Source: Chloroflexota bacterium (GTDB lineage Bacteria > Chloroflexota > Dormibacteria > Dormibacterales > Dormibacteraceae). From it: a DNA stretch of 64,000 nucleotides. The stretch's first letter is position 1, and each line of letters opens with the position of its first letter. The notes beneath the pieces were generated by a model. That model was given only the letters and a program-made list of their open reading frames with translations, was not told the DNA's origin and did not search any database. This document shows positions 34,977-42,896 of this stretch, in pieces. The DNA is taken from contig VBDR01000030.1 of assembly GCA_005882135.1 (NCBI GenBank), positions 52,052 to 116,051 of the forward strand. Reading direction: 5' to 3'. A program made the translations under genes and the position numbers.

Positions 34977-35819
34977 ATGAGCACCGCAGTTATCGCGCCG
35001 GTCAACCCGTTCGCGGCGGAAAGCAAGGACACCGTCATGAGCGTCATGCGCCGGGACCGTGACAAGTTCACGCGCATGGTCTCGGATCCCAAGAACTGGA
35101 ACGTCGACACACGCTGCACCGGATGGGAGACCCGCGACCTGGTCGGTCACATGATCGATGTCATGGAGGGTTATTTCAAGAACTGGGAGGCGGCCAAGAA
35201 AGGCGAGACGCCAACTCCATTAGGCATGGCGGCGATGGGCGGGACCCTCAACGACCACGCGCTCGACTTCCGCAAGCTGTCGCGTGAGGAGGCGCTCGAC
35301 CGGTTCAAGAAGGACGCCCAGAAGCTTGATGGGATGCTCGATGCATTGAAGCCGGACGAGTGGACCGGATTCATGGTCTCGCACCCGTTTGCCGGACCGG
35401 TCCCTGCGGGCGCCTATGCCACATTCCAGATCATGGACTACGGGATCCACCCGTACGACATCGAGTACGGGCTGGGCAACAAGCTCGCCACCATCGACGA
35501 GGCAAGCGCCGGCCTGATCCTGCCCTTCACGTTCATCTTCTGGCAGAACACCGTCGACCAGAAGGCGGCAGAAGGGGTCGACATCACCTACGGCATCGAG
35601 GTGGCGGGGCCGTGGGGCGGCAAGTGGCGGTGCACAGTCAAGGATGGCAAGTTCGCCTACGAACCCGAGAAGGGCAACTTTGAAGGCTGCGCGGCGCTCT
35701 TCAGCTTTGCCTCGCCGCAGGAGGAGGTGCTGACGCACTTCGGCCGGTACCCGGGCGGTTCCGCGAGCGGCGACCCTGAGGTGATTGAAAAGGTGCGTCA
35801 CCTCTTCTTCCCCTTCTGA
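34977..35819 (+). CDS. Maleylpyruvate isomerase-like (DinB-fold) protein
   Basis: A 280-residue protein. The N-terminal part is a DinB/maleylpyruvate isomerase metal-binding bundle: DTRCTGWETRDLVGHMIDVMEGYFKNW with His at about 60, and MDYGIHPYDIEYGLG with His at about 159. The C-terminal part (VAGPWGGKWRCTVKDGKFAYEPEKGNFEGCAALFSF) resembles SCP2-like domains. Known relatives use mycothiol or similar thiols. Strong ribosome site GGGAGGAAGCTG. A terminator follows. Confidence 0.82.
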   Translation: MSTAVIAPVNPFAAESKDTVMSVMRRDRDKFTRMVSDPKNWNVDTRCTGWETRDLVGHMIDVMEGYFKNWEAAKKGETPTPLGMAAMGGTLNDHALDFRKLSREEALDRFKKDAQKLDGMLDALKPDEWTGFMVSHPFAGPVPAGAYATFQIMDYGIHPYDIEYGLGNKLATIDEASAGLILPFTFIFWQNTVDQKAAEGVDITYGIEVAGPWGGKWRCTVKDGKFAYEPEKGNFEGCAALFSFASPQEEVLTHFGRYPGGSASGDPEVIEKVRHLFFPF

Positions 35820-35836
35820 TCCAAAGCACGCTCTGG

Positions 35837-35872
35837 GCGGCGGACCTGACGCCTTCGGGTCCGCCGCTTTTT
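35837..35872 (+). terminator. Rho-independent terminator
   Basis: GCGGCGGACC/GGTCCGCCGC, 10-bp perfect stem with an 11-nt loop, followed by TTTTTG. Confidence 0.9.
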
Positions 35873-35905
35873 GCTGTTGAGGAGGTCGACCCAACCCGCG
35901 CGCAA

Positions 35906-36397
35906 TTGATCGCGGCCACGATGGGTCCGGAAGGCGACCTGGTCGCGGCACGGCTGGCCCGCGGGTGTCGCTGCTTCGCTGTGTGGATGGACGGTCAGGT
36001 CGCCGGTTATGGCTGGCTTTCGACGGGGCCCGAATGGATCGGCGAGCTGCAGCTCGAGATCACGCCCGGGTCAGCCGAGGGTTATATCTGGAACTGCGTC
36101 ACCGTCGACGCGCATCGCCGCAAGGGGATCTTTCGCTCCCTGCTGATCGGCATCTCAGAGATTGCTCGTCGGGACGGGCTCAAGCGGCTGTGGATCGGCA
36201 GCGTCGCCATCCCGGCCGAGAAGGCGGTGGGATCGTCGGGTTTCCAACCTGCGTTGCACTTCACGACGGTCACCGTCGGAGGCCTGCACGCGATGCGGAT
36301 GACGGCACGCGATCCAAAGCTCAGCCAGGACGCCGGCCGGGTGCTCCGGGTTCAGCCCGGCTGGTACATGCGGCGATCGCGCCGCCGCCGTCACTAG
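35906..36397 (+). CDS. GNAT-family acetyltransferase
   Basis: A 163-residue protein. CFAVWMDGQVAGYGWLS is an early strand pair, and IWNCVTVDAHRRKGIFRSLLIGISEIARRDG is the acetyl-CoA binding motif A in slightly altered form (RRKGIF). The TTG at 35906 is the first start in this frame. Coding-like sequence in the same frame continues upstream across the terminator without a start codon, so the N-terminus is uncertain. It overlaps the convergent dehydrogenase gene by 4 nt. Substrate unknown. Confidence 0.7.
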   Translation: MIAATMGPEGDLVAARLARGCRCFAVWMDGQVAGYGWLSTGPEWIGELQLEITPGSAEGYIWNCVTVDAHRRKGIFRSLLIGISEIARRDGLKRLWIGSVAIPAEKAVGSSGFQPALHFTTVTVGGLHAMRMTARDPKLSQDAGRVLRVQPGWYMRRSRRRRH

Positions 36398-37476
36398 ACC
36401 GCGGCCAGGTAGATCGCCAGCAGGTCTTCCGCTGGATACTTGCCGGCCAGCTCGCCGGCCGCGCGGCGCAGCTCGGACTCGCCGATCCCATAAGTCGCGA
36501 TGTGTTGGGGCAGACCCAACGAACCGATCAGCTCCCGGACCCGGTCGGGCGCGTCGCCTCCCATCGCCTCCGAGAGAATCGCCATTCGGTCCGGCATTTG
36601 CCTCGCCATATAGCGCATGACATGCGGCAGCAGCAGGCACGATGTCACGCCGTGCGGGATGCCATATCGGGCGCCGATCTGCTTGCCCATCATGTGGCTG
36701 AGCCCAGATGCCGATGCGCCAGGCAGCGTGAACGAGAACCACGCCGCCAGCTGGTTTTCGGTCCGCACCGCGACGTCATCGGGCACGGCCTTCGCACGCG
36801 GCAGCGACGAGAAGAGGCGGCGGATCGCCTCCAGCGCCATCACATCATTGAAGGGATGCTCGCCAACGGCCAGGTATCCCTCGACCGCATGGTCGAGGGC
36901 GCGGATGCCCGTCGAGAGCCACAGCTGCATCGGCGTCGCCAGGGTCAGCTCGGCGTCGTAGATCACCGTTTCCACCAGCAGGCGCGCGTCGCGCATGCCG
37001 GCTTTATCGCCGGCCTCAGTCGTGTATCCGGCCCCAGCGGCCAGCTCGGCAGCCGAGAGCGTGGTGGGAATGGCAATGTGGGGGAGGGCGCGGCCACCGC
37101 CATCCGCGAGCCTGACCGAGATGATCTTGGCCGCGTCGATGGCGCTGCCTCCGCCAAAGCTGACTATTCCGTCGGCGCGTGCGCTCGACGTCTCCTCGAC
37201 ACCGGCGTCGATCTGCGACATGGGGGCGTGTTGCGAGATGAGGATGGTCGCAACCGGTTTCGCCGGCAGCCGGTCCAGCGCAGACAACAATGACCGCGTC
37301 GTCACAACGGCGATCCTTGTGGTCTCGAGCCGCTGCAGCTCAGCGCCGAGCTGCGCCACGGACCCCGCTCCCCAGTGAATGACACGTGGATTCGAATACG
37401 TGAAGGCGCCGGTTGTCTTCCCCGCTTGCGGGGAAGTACCCGGCGAAGCCGGGGGATGGGGCCGTGGGGTTGACAT
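36394..37476 (-). CDS. Iron-containing alcohol dehydrogenase (maleylacetate reductase-like)
   Basis: A 360-residue NAD(P)-dependent group III dehydrogenase. The cofactor motif is GIVSFGGGSAIDAAK (about residues 103-117), IPTTLSAAELAAGAGYTTEAG follows, and metal ligands lie in GIRALDHAVEGYLA and LSHMMGKQIGARYGIPHGVTSCLLLPHVM. Closest in look to maleylacetate reductases, which fits nearby aromatic-degradation genes. Its first 19 or so residues (STPRPHPPASPGTSPQAGK) are encoded by a palindromic repeat, with the ATG at 37476 only 11 nt from the divergent esterase start. Confidence 0.85.
   Translation of the reverse strand: MSTPRPHPPASPGTSPQAGKTTGAFTYSNPRVIHWGAGSVAQLGAELQRLETTRIAVVTTRSLLSALDRLPAKPVATILISQHAPMSQIDAGVEETSSARADGIVSFGGGSAIDAAKIISVRLADGGGRALPHIAIPTTLSAAELAAGAGYTTEAGDKAGMRDARLLVETVIYDAELTLATPMQLWLSTGIRALDHAVEGYLAVGEHPFNDVMALEAIRRLFSSLPRAKAVPDDVAVRTENQLAAWFSFTLPGASASGLSHMMGKQIGARYGIPHGVTSCLLLPHVMRYMARQMPDRMAILSEAMGGDAPDRVRELIGSLGLPQHIATYGIGESELRRAAGELAGKYPAEDLLAIYLAAV
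37417..37463 (+). repeat. Double-hairpin palindromic repeat, copy 7
   Basis: Stem CTTCCCCGC/GCGGGGAAG, then CCCGGC/GCCGGG, then GGATGGGGC. It covers the 5' end of the minus-strand dehydrogenase. The plus-strand reading gives the peptide SPLAGKYPAKPGDGAV, also found in the ABC exporter. Confidence 0.8.
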
Positions 37477-37487
37477 ACTTTGAAAGC

Positions 37488-38114
37488 ATGAGCATTGCCC
37501 ACGGTCAACGCGTCCTCGCGGCCGGCGAGCCAATCGCCTCCGCGCGCGCGGCGATGATCCTGCTTCACGGGCGCGGCGCCACGGCCGAGGACATCATGAC
37601 CATCGCCTCCGAGGTCCAGCAGCCGGGTTGGGCCTACCTCGCCCCGCAGGCTGCCGGCAACACCTGGTATCCGAATCCGTTCACCGCACCGCTGGAGAGC
37701 AACGAGCCGTACCTGAGCGCCGCGCTGGACATGGTCTCGAAGCTCGTCGAGCGGGTCGAACCACGGGTGCCCGCGCAGCGGCTCATGCTGCTCGGCTTCT
37801 CGCAGGGTGCGTGTCTCACGCTCGAATGGGCGGCCCGGCACGCACGAAGGTACGGCGCCGTGGTCGGCCTCAGCGGCGGACTGATCGGCCCCGACGGCAC
37901 GCCGCGCGATTATCCGGGCGGCTTCGATGAGACGCCCGTCTTTCTCGGCTGCAGCGACGTCGATCCGCACATCCCGAAAGAGCGCGTGGTGGAAACCGGG
38001 GACGTATTCAAGCGGATGGGGGCCGTGGTGACGGCTCGCCTCTATCCGGGCATGGCGCACATGGTCAGCGGCGAAGAGATCGCGGTCGTCCGCGAGCTGG
38101 TCGAGTTGATCTAG
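37488..38114 (+). CDS. Phospholipase/carboxylesterase family alpha/beta hydrolase
   Basis: A 208-residue serine hydrolase. The nucleophile elbow is GFSQGA (about residues 104-109), the acid is in GCSDVDPHIP, and the His is in GMAHMVSGEE. MILLHGRGATAEDI carries the oxyanion-hole HG. The ATG at 37488 is chosen; the ORF-track start at 37413 would add the peptide encoded by the palindromic repeat. It overlaps the convergent EncFtn gene by 4 nt. Confidence 0.9.
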   Translation: MSIAHGQRVLAAGEPIASARAAMILLHGRGATAEDIMTIASEVQQPGWAYLAPQAAGNTWYPNPFTAPLESNEPYLSAALDMVSKLVERVEPRVPAQRLMLLGFSQGACLTLEWAARHARRYGAVVGLSGGLIGPDGTPRDYPGGFDETPVFLGCSDVDPHIPKERVVETGDVFKRMGAVVTARLYPGMAHMVSGEEIAVVRELVELI

Positions 38115-38431
38115 CTTTTCTTCTCGGCCTCTTCGCCCATCTCGCCGTGCTCGACGATGTCGCCCGGCTTGAAGAGCACCGCCTGGAGTACCGCGCGCCA
38201 CTTGGGCTTGCGCCGGGACAGGAACTCGAGCGCCATCGCGAAGTGCTTGAACTCCTCCTCCTGCGCCTCCTCCATGATCGCCCGGGCTTCAGGGTCGCGC
38301 TCGAGCGACAGGCGCTGCTCGTACCAGCCGATTGCCTCCGCCTCTTCTTGGAGCGACGCCGCGACACGGGCGAAGGTCCGGACGTCGGCGCTGAGATCGC
38401 CGGGCGGCTCGTGGTACTGGTCGGTCGGCAC
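38111..38431 (-). CDS. Encapsulated-ferritin-like (EncFtn) protein
   Basis: A 106-residue ferroxidase-type two-helix protein. EEAEAIGWYEQRLSLERDPEARAIMEEAQEEEFKHFAMALEFLSRRKPKWRAVLQAVLF matches the EncFtn layout, with metal-binding Glu in EAEAIGWY and Glu/His in EEEFKHFA. EncFtn forms an annular decamer and normally works inside encapsulin nanocompartments. Here the tail (GDIVEHGEMGEEAEKKS) lacks an obvious encapsulin-loading peptide, and no encapsulin gene is in the window. The GTG start follows GAGGAG. Confidence 0.85.
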   Translation of the reverse strand: MPTDQYHEPPGDLSADVRTFARVAASLQEEAEAIGWYEQRLSLERDPEARAIMEEAQEEEFKHFAMALEFLSRRKPKWRAVLQAVLFKPGDIVEHGEMGEEAEKKS

Positions 38432-38495
38432 CTCCTCATTCTCCCTGATGTGAAGAGCAGCAAGGAATCGGGTCCGGCGCGCTTAAATACCAGCA

Positions 38496-38762
38496 GTGAC
38501 GCTCGAGAACATCGTCGTCTTCATCGTGGTGGGCCTGGTCGCCGGCTTCCTGGCGAGCCGCGTCGTCCTCGGCCACGGCCGCGGCTTGCTCTGGGACATC
38601 ATCATCGGCATCCTCGGCGCGATCATTGGCGGCTGGCTCGCCGGCCTCCTCCACATCTCAGTCAACGTTGGGCCGTCGATCCTGAACCAGATCATCATCG
38701 CCTTCGCCGGCGCCGTGATCCTGCTCCTGATCTGGCGGCTCGTCTTCCGGCGCGGGAAGTAA
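38496..38762 (+). CDS. GlsB/YeaQ/YmgE family membrane protein
   Basis: An 88-residue protein with three membrane helices (IVVFIVVGLVAGFLASRVV, LLWDIIIGILGAIIGGWLAGLL, ILNQIIIAFAGAVILLLIWRLV). The pattern GxxxGxxAS...DIIxGxxGAxxGGWL is characteristic of the transglycosylase-associated/GlsB family, usually linked with stress. The GTG start at 38496 has TTAAAT 7 nt upstream. Divergent from EncFtn. Confidence 0.9.
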   Translation: MTLENIVVFIVVGLVAGFLASRVVLGHGRGLLWDIIIGILGAIIGGWLAGLLHISVNVGPSILNQIIIAFAGAVILLLIWRLVFRRGK

Positions 38763-38844
38763 GGTCCGAACGCTCCTCGTAGGTGGGCACGCTCGGCGTC
38801 AGTGCGCCGCCATATCGACGTCGCCCAAGTAAGCGCTCGACCGG

Positions 38845-38873
38845 AGAGAGGGCCCGCTGCGGGCCCTCTCTTT
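38845..38873 (+). terminator. Rho-independent terminator
   Basis: AGAGAGGGCCC/GGGCCCTCTCT, 11-bp perfect stem with loop GCTGC, then TT. It lies in the 150-nt gap after the GlsB-like gene. Confidence 0.85.
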
Positions 38874-38913
38874 ACGGAATACCTCGCGGAGCGGCCGCCA
38901 TTCTTGCTTCTGG

Positions 38914-39753
38914 ATGGACTACGGGCAGCCGGTCAGGTTCGGAGTCTTCGTCACCCCCGTGGCGACCGAGGACCCGATGCGACAGGCGATCGCGGCGGAC
39001 GAGCTCGGGTTCGACGTCATCGGCATCCAGGACCACCCGTATCAACGCCGCTTCTTCGACACCTGGACGCTCCTGACCGCGATCGCGATGCGGACCGCGC
39101 GCATCAGTCTCTTTCCCGACGTCGCGAACGTGCCGCTGCGCCCGCCGGCCATGCTCGCCAAGGCCGCCGCAACGCTCGACATCCTGAGCGACGGGCGCCT
39201 GGAGCTGGGCTTGGGCGCGGGAGGCTTCTGGAAGGGGATCGAGGCCTACGACGGGCCGGTGCGGACGCCCGGAGAGTCCGTGTCGGCGGTCGAGGAGGCG
39301 ATCCAGGTGATCCGCCTTTTGTGGAGCGGGCAGCACGGCATCCGCTTCGAGGGCAAGTTCTACCGGCTCGCCGGCGCGCATTCCGGGCCTATGCCGAAGC
39401 ACCCGATCGGCATCTGGCTCGGCGCCTACAAGCCCAGGATGCTTTCGATCATCGGCCGGCTGGGTGACGGTTGGGTGCCGTCGTACGGCTACGTCAAAGA
39501 GGCCGACCTCCTGGAGGGCAACCGGCGCATCGATGAAGCTGCGATCGCGGCGGGTCGCGACCCGCGTTCGATCCGGCGCGTGTTGAACGCGGGACAGGTC
39601 GACGCCCCAACGCTTGTCTCGCTCGTGGTCGACTACGGGATGGACACGTTCCTCGTCACCGACGACCCCGACGAGATGCGGAGCTTCATGTCGGACGTCG
39701 CGCCGAGAGTTCGGGAAGAAGTTGAGACACGCCGATCTCGTAGCACTCATTAG
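38914..39753 (+). CDS. LLM-class (F420/flavin-dependent) oxidoreductase
   Basis: A 279-residue TIM-barrel protein of the luciferase-like monooxygenase family. RFGVFVTPVATEDPMRQAIAADELGFDVIGIQDHPYQRRFFDTWTLLTAIAMRTARISLFPDVANVPLRPPAMLAKAAATLDILSDGRLELGLGAG carries the typical strand and helix order and the SxGRLxLGLG site. Late IWLGAYKPRMLSIIGRLGDGWVPS is the cofactor-binding end. F420 as cofactor is likely but not proven. It overlaps the methyltransferase start by about 32 nt. Confidence 0.9.
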   Translation: MDYGQPVRFGVFVTPVATEDPMRQAIAADELGFDVIGIQDHPYQRRFFDTWTLLTAIAMRTARISLFPDVANVPLRPPAMLAKAAATLDILSDGRLELGLGAGGFWKGIEAYDGPVRTPGESVSAVEEAIQVIRLLWSGQHGIRFEGKFYRLAGAHSGPMPKHPIGIWLGAYKPRMLSIIGRLGDGWVPSYGYVKEADLLEGNRRIDEAAIAAGRDPRSIRRVLNAGQVDAPTLVSLVVDYGMDTFLVTDDPDEMRSFMSDVAPRVREEVETRRSRSTH

Positions 39754-40222
39754 GGATGGGGTAGGGGGGCGGGGCGGCCGCTGGGCCGACCTGGGTGCGG
39801 GAGAAGGCGCCTTCACCTCCGCGCTCGCCGATCTACTTGGGCCCGATGCCCACATCACCGCCATCGACAAGGACGCAAGCGCCGTGCGTTCGATCCAGGG
39901 CCCGATCGACGTGCGCGTCGCCGACTTCACCAGGCCGTTGGATCTTCAAGACCTGGACGGAGTTCTGATGGCGAACTCTTTGCACTTCGTCCTGGACAAG
40001 GGGCCGGTCTTGAGGGCCGTGCACGCCATGCTTCGCCCGGGCGGCAGGTTGATCATCGTCGAGTACGGAACCGACCGCGGCAACCCGTGGGTGCCGCATC
40101 CCTTCACCTACGAGCAGTGGGAGGGGATGGCGGCTCAGGCCGGCTTCAAGAACACAAAGCTCCTGCGCACCGTCCCGAGCCGCTGGCTCGGCAGCATGTA
40201 TTCAGCCGCGAGCGAGGCCTAA
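39722..40222 (+). CDS. Class I SAM-dependent methyltransferase
   Basis: A 166-residue methyltransferase. Motif I is WADLGAGEGAFTSALADLLG (about residues 19-38), ITAIDKDASAV is motif II, and LDGVLMANSLHFV and LRPGGRLIIVEYG are motifs IV and V. The C-terminal FTYEQWEGMAAQAGFKNTKLL is common to small-molecule methyltransferases. The start is the TTG at 39722 inside the LLM gene, preceded by GGAAGAAG. Substrate unknown. Confidence 0.85.
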   Translation: MRHADLVALIRDGVGGRGGRWADLGAGEGAFTSALADLLGPDAHITAIDKDASAVRSIQGPIDVRVADFTRPLDLQDLDGVLMANSLHFVLDKGPVLRAVHAMLRPGGRLIIVEYGTDRGNPWVPHPFTYEQWEGMAAQAGFKNTKLLRTVPSRWLGSMYSAASEA

Positions 40223-40635
40223 AAGACTTGCGACTGCCTCTCGGCTCGCTGCTCGCGCCGTCCGCGGTGCCGACGCATCCAGCGCCGGATCATCACGCTC
40301 CGCCGGTCATCGCCGCCGCGACCGCCGCCTCCGGGGTTGAAGCGCTTGGTCACGCCGTCGAGCTTGGCGCCCCACGTGATGTATTTCTTGAAGCGCTCCT
40401 CGGCCTCCTGGGCGATGCCGATCCGCTGGCCGCGCGTCTCCTCACGGAAACGAGCGATGCGTCCGGCGGCGGCGCCTTCCTTCTCCTCGGGCGTCGAGCC
40501 GAGATTGGTCTCGGGCAGCGTGCCGATGACCACGATCTGGTCGTCTTCGACGGCGACCTCCACCCCCGCGAACCAGCCGTCCGGGAGCCTTCCGGCAAAC
40601 CAACCCTTGATCGAACCGAGCTCTTTCTCATCCAT
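40219..40635 (-). CDS. Hypothetical protein
   Basis: A 138-residue protein. The first half (MDEKELGSIKGWFAGRLPDGWFAGVEVAVEDDQIVVIGTLPETNLGSTPEEKEGAAAGRIARFREETR) looks like a small alpha/beta domain, conserved in my memory among actinobacterial-type hypothetical proteins. The C-terminal third is glycine- and arginine-rich and may bind nucleic acid. A perfect TTACA-C-TGTAA palindrome is 12 nt before its ATG, suggesting repressor control. It overlaps the methyltransferase gene by 4 nt (convergent). Confidence 0.7.
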   Translation of the reverse strand: MDEKELGSIKGWFAGRLPDGWFAGVEVAVEDDQIVVIGTLPETNLGSTPEEKEGAAAGRIARFREETRGQRIGIAQEAEERFKKYITWGAKLDGVTKRFNPGGGGRGGDDRRSVMIRRWMRRHRGRREQRAERQSQVF

Positions 40636-40646
40636 CCATTACATGA

Positions 40647-40657
40647 TTACACTGTAA
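40647..40657. promoter_or_regulatory. TTACA-C-TGTAA palindrome (operator-like)
   Basis: A perfect 5-1-5 inverted repeat lies 12 nt upstream of the hypothetical gene at 40635 and about 110 nt upstream of the ABC exporter. Its position fits a repressor site near the minus-strand promoter. Confidence 0.45.
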
Positions 40658-40678
40658 GAGATGGTCTGTCAAGCACTT

Positions 40679-40731
40679 CACCTCCCCGCTAGCCGGGGAG
40701 GTCGGCGGCGCAGCCGCCGGGTGGGGGCGTG
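40679..40731 (+). repeat. Double-hairpin palindromic repeat, copy 8
   Basis: Stem ACCTCCCCG-type CCTCCCC/GGGGAGG, then GGCGGC/GCCGCC, then GGGTGGGGGCGTGG. Same order as copy 1, located upstream of the ABC exporter. Confidence 0.8.
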
Positions 40732-40766
40732 GCCTTGCCAATAGCCTCACGTAAGCTCCCTTTCAC

Positions 40767-42896
40767 ATGGGAATGATGCCGCCCGGCTCGCATGGGCCGG
40801 TGATCTGGTGGGGAGGTTGGGGCCGGGGCCGGCGCAAGCCTGAGAGCGGCCCTGCCAACAGCGGCCTGACCGGCGATCCGACGCTCGAGCCGCCGCAGCA
40901 GCCCGAAGGGCCCAAAGACCTCCGGGGACGGTGGGAAAGCCTCAAACAGTCGGTCACCGGCACGACCGCGGCGCTGCCTCAGGTGCTCCGACTGGTCTGG
41001 GAGGCGAGTCGCCCCATCACGATCGGCCTGTTTGCCACCACGGCCATCGCGGGTGTCATCCCCACCATTTCCGTCGGGATCACGCTGATGCTGACCAACG
41101 CGGTCGTGGCGGGTATCGCCATCCATCAGTTCCACCAGCCCGACCGGGTCGTCTTTTCCAGCCTCGGCGTGCCGTGGCTCCCCGGCCCGACCTTGACCGC
41201 GGTGCAGATGATCGTTTTCCTGGCCGCGCTGCAGTTCGTGGTGTTCGTTGTAAGCGCGCTGCTCAACACCCTGCGCAACATCACGCAGCAGCTGCTCCAG
41301 AACTCGGTGTCCATGCGCATCCAGCTCATGGTCATGGAGAAAGCCGCGTCGCTCGACCTTCCTTTTTACGAAGACCCCGCCTCGTACGACCTGCTGCGGC
41401 GAGCGCAAAACGATTCCATCAACCGGCCGGTGCTGATGATCGCCACGGCATTCGGCCTCCTCCAGACCATCCTCACGCTGGCGACCATGATCGTCCTGCT
41501 GTTCGGAGTCAGCTGGGTCCTGGCCGTGGTCGTTCTGATCTCACCGATTCCGGCCTTCATCGCCGACACCCGTTACGGCTGGCGCGGTTACAACATTGCG
41601 CGCTGGGGATCCCGGCTCCTTCGCCGCATGCAGTACATGGTCTCGCTCGTCACCACGGATTCGTTCGCCAAGGAGGTCAAGCTCTTCGGCCTCGGCGAGT
41701 ACTTCATCGAGCGCTATCGCCTGATCGCCAACGCCTTCTACGAAAGCCAGCGATCGCAGCTGGTCCGGCGCTATATGACCGGTTTCGTGTTGGGCAACCT
41801 GAGCACCATCGTCACGTCGATCACCTACCTCTACATCGCGGTGCAAGCGATCGCGGGCCGGATGTCGCTGGGGAGCCTGACTGCTTACACGCAGGCGGCG
41901 GTGCAGGTACAGAACTCCATCCAGAGCGTTCTGAGCGGATTCTCGGGCATGTACGAGCACAACCTCTACCTCAACAATCTCGTCGAGCTGATGGCGAAGC
42001 AGCCGTCGATGCCAGTGGCCGCGGAACCAGAGCCGGTGCCGCAGCCGCTGCGCGGCGAGATCCGCTTCGAGAACGTCAGCTTCGCGTACCCGGGATCCGA
42101 GAACCAGGCGCTCACCGAGCTCTCGTTCACGGTCGAGGCAGGCGAGACGCTGGCGGTCGTCGGCCGCAACGGAGCGGGGAAGACCACCTTGTTCAAGCTC
42201 ATCTGCCGCCTCTACGACCCGCTCGAGGGCAGGATCCTGATCGACGGGGTCGACATCCGCGACTTCGAGCCTGCCCAGCTCCGCCGCCAGATCGGCGCCA
42301 TGTTCCAGGACTACGTCGATTACCAGGCCACCGCCTCCGAGAACATCGGCCTGGGCAACGTGCCCGAGATCGCCGACCGCGATGCGGTCGTCAGCGCCAG
42401 CAAGCAGGCCGGCTCCGACGAGCTCATCGCGAACCTTCCCGCCGGCTACGACACCGCGCTCGGCAAGTGGTTTGACGCCGGCGTGAACCTGTCGGGAGGC
42501 GAGTGGCAGAAGGTCGCGCTGGCGCGTGCGTTCATGCGCGAGGACGCTCGCATCCTCCTGCTCGACGAGCCGACGTCAGCCCTCGACGCGCAGGCCGAGT
42601 ACGACCTGTTCGAGCGGCTCCGTTCGCTGACGCATGGCCGCACTGCCGTCTACATCTCGCACCGCTTCTCGACCGTGCGCCGCGCCGACCGGATCATCTT
42701 CCTCGACCACGGTCGCCTCGTCGAAGAAGGCACGCACGAAGAGCTGATGCGTCTCGGTGGCCGCTATGCGAGGCTCTTCCGCATGCAGGCCGCCGCCTAC
42801 ACGGGGGAAGACGTCGAAATGTTGCCGGAAGAAGCCATGTCTTCCCCGCTTGCGGGGAAGTACCCGGCGAAGCCGGGGGATGGGGCCGTCGTCTAA
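40767..42896 (+). CDS. ABC exporter (fused permease-ATPase)
   Basis: A 709-residue half-transporter. Residues about 1-75 are a Gly/Pro-rich cytoplasmic lead. Residues about 85-390 hold six membrane helices. The nucleotide-binding domain covers about 430-680: Walker A GRNGAGKTTLF, signature LSGGEWQKVALARAF, Walker B ILLLDEPTSALD and switch His ISHRFST. It probably dimerises and exports a lipid, peptide or drug. The last 17 residues (SSPLAGKYPAKPGDGAV) come from a palindromic repeat, and the next gene starts inside its 3' end. Confidence 0.92.
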   Translation: MGMMPPGSHGPVIWWGGWGRGRRKPESGPANSGLTGDPTLEPPQQPEGPKDLRGRWESLKQSVTGTTAALPQVLRLVWEASRPITIGLFATTAIAGVIPTISVGITLMLTNAVVAGIAIHQFHQPDRVVFSSLGVPWLPGPTLTAVQMIVFLAALQFVVFVVSALLNTLRNITQQLLQNSVSMRIQLMVMEKAASLDLPFYEDPASYDLLRRAQNDSINRPVLMIATAFGLLQTILTLATMIVLLFGVSWVLAVVVLISPIPAFIADTRYGWRGYNIARWGSRLLRRMQYMVSLVTTDSFAKEVKLFGLGEYFIERYRLIANAFYESQRSQLVRRYMTGFVLGNLSTIVTSITYLYIAVQAIAGRMSLGSLTAYTQAAVQVQNSIQSVLSGFSGMYEHNLYLNNLVELMAKQPSMPVAAEPEPVPQPLRGEIRFENVSFAYPGSENQALTELSFTVEAGETLAVVGRNGAGKTTLFKLICRLYDPLEGRILIDGVDIRDFEPAQLRRQIGAMFQDYVDYQATASENIGLGNVPEIADRDAVVSASKQAGSDELIANLPAGYDTALGKWFDAGVNLSGGEWQKVALARAFMREDARILLLDEPTSALDAQAEYDLFERLRSLTHGRTAVYISHRFSTVRRADRIIFLDHGRLVEEGTHEELMRLGGRYARLFRMQAAAYTGEDVEMLPEEAMSSPLAGKYPAKPGDGAVV
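42840..42890 (+). repeat. Double-hairpin palindromic repeat inside the ABC exporter 3' end, copy 9
   Basis: Almost identical to 37417-37463 over 46 nt. It encodes the exporter C-terminus and contains the ATGGGG start codon of the next gene. Confidence 0.85.

Noticed and set aside
37413-37487. N-terminal extension of the esterase (SSPLAGKYPAKPGDGAV)
   Set aside because: The peptide is encoded by a palindromic repeat, and the true fold starts at ATG 37488.
42757-42879. Longer start for the membrane protein at 42880
   Set aside because: The extra residues are an out-of-frame reading of the ABC exporter 3' end.
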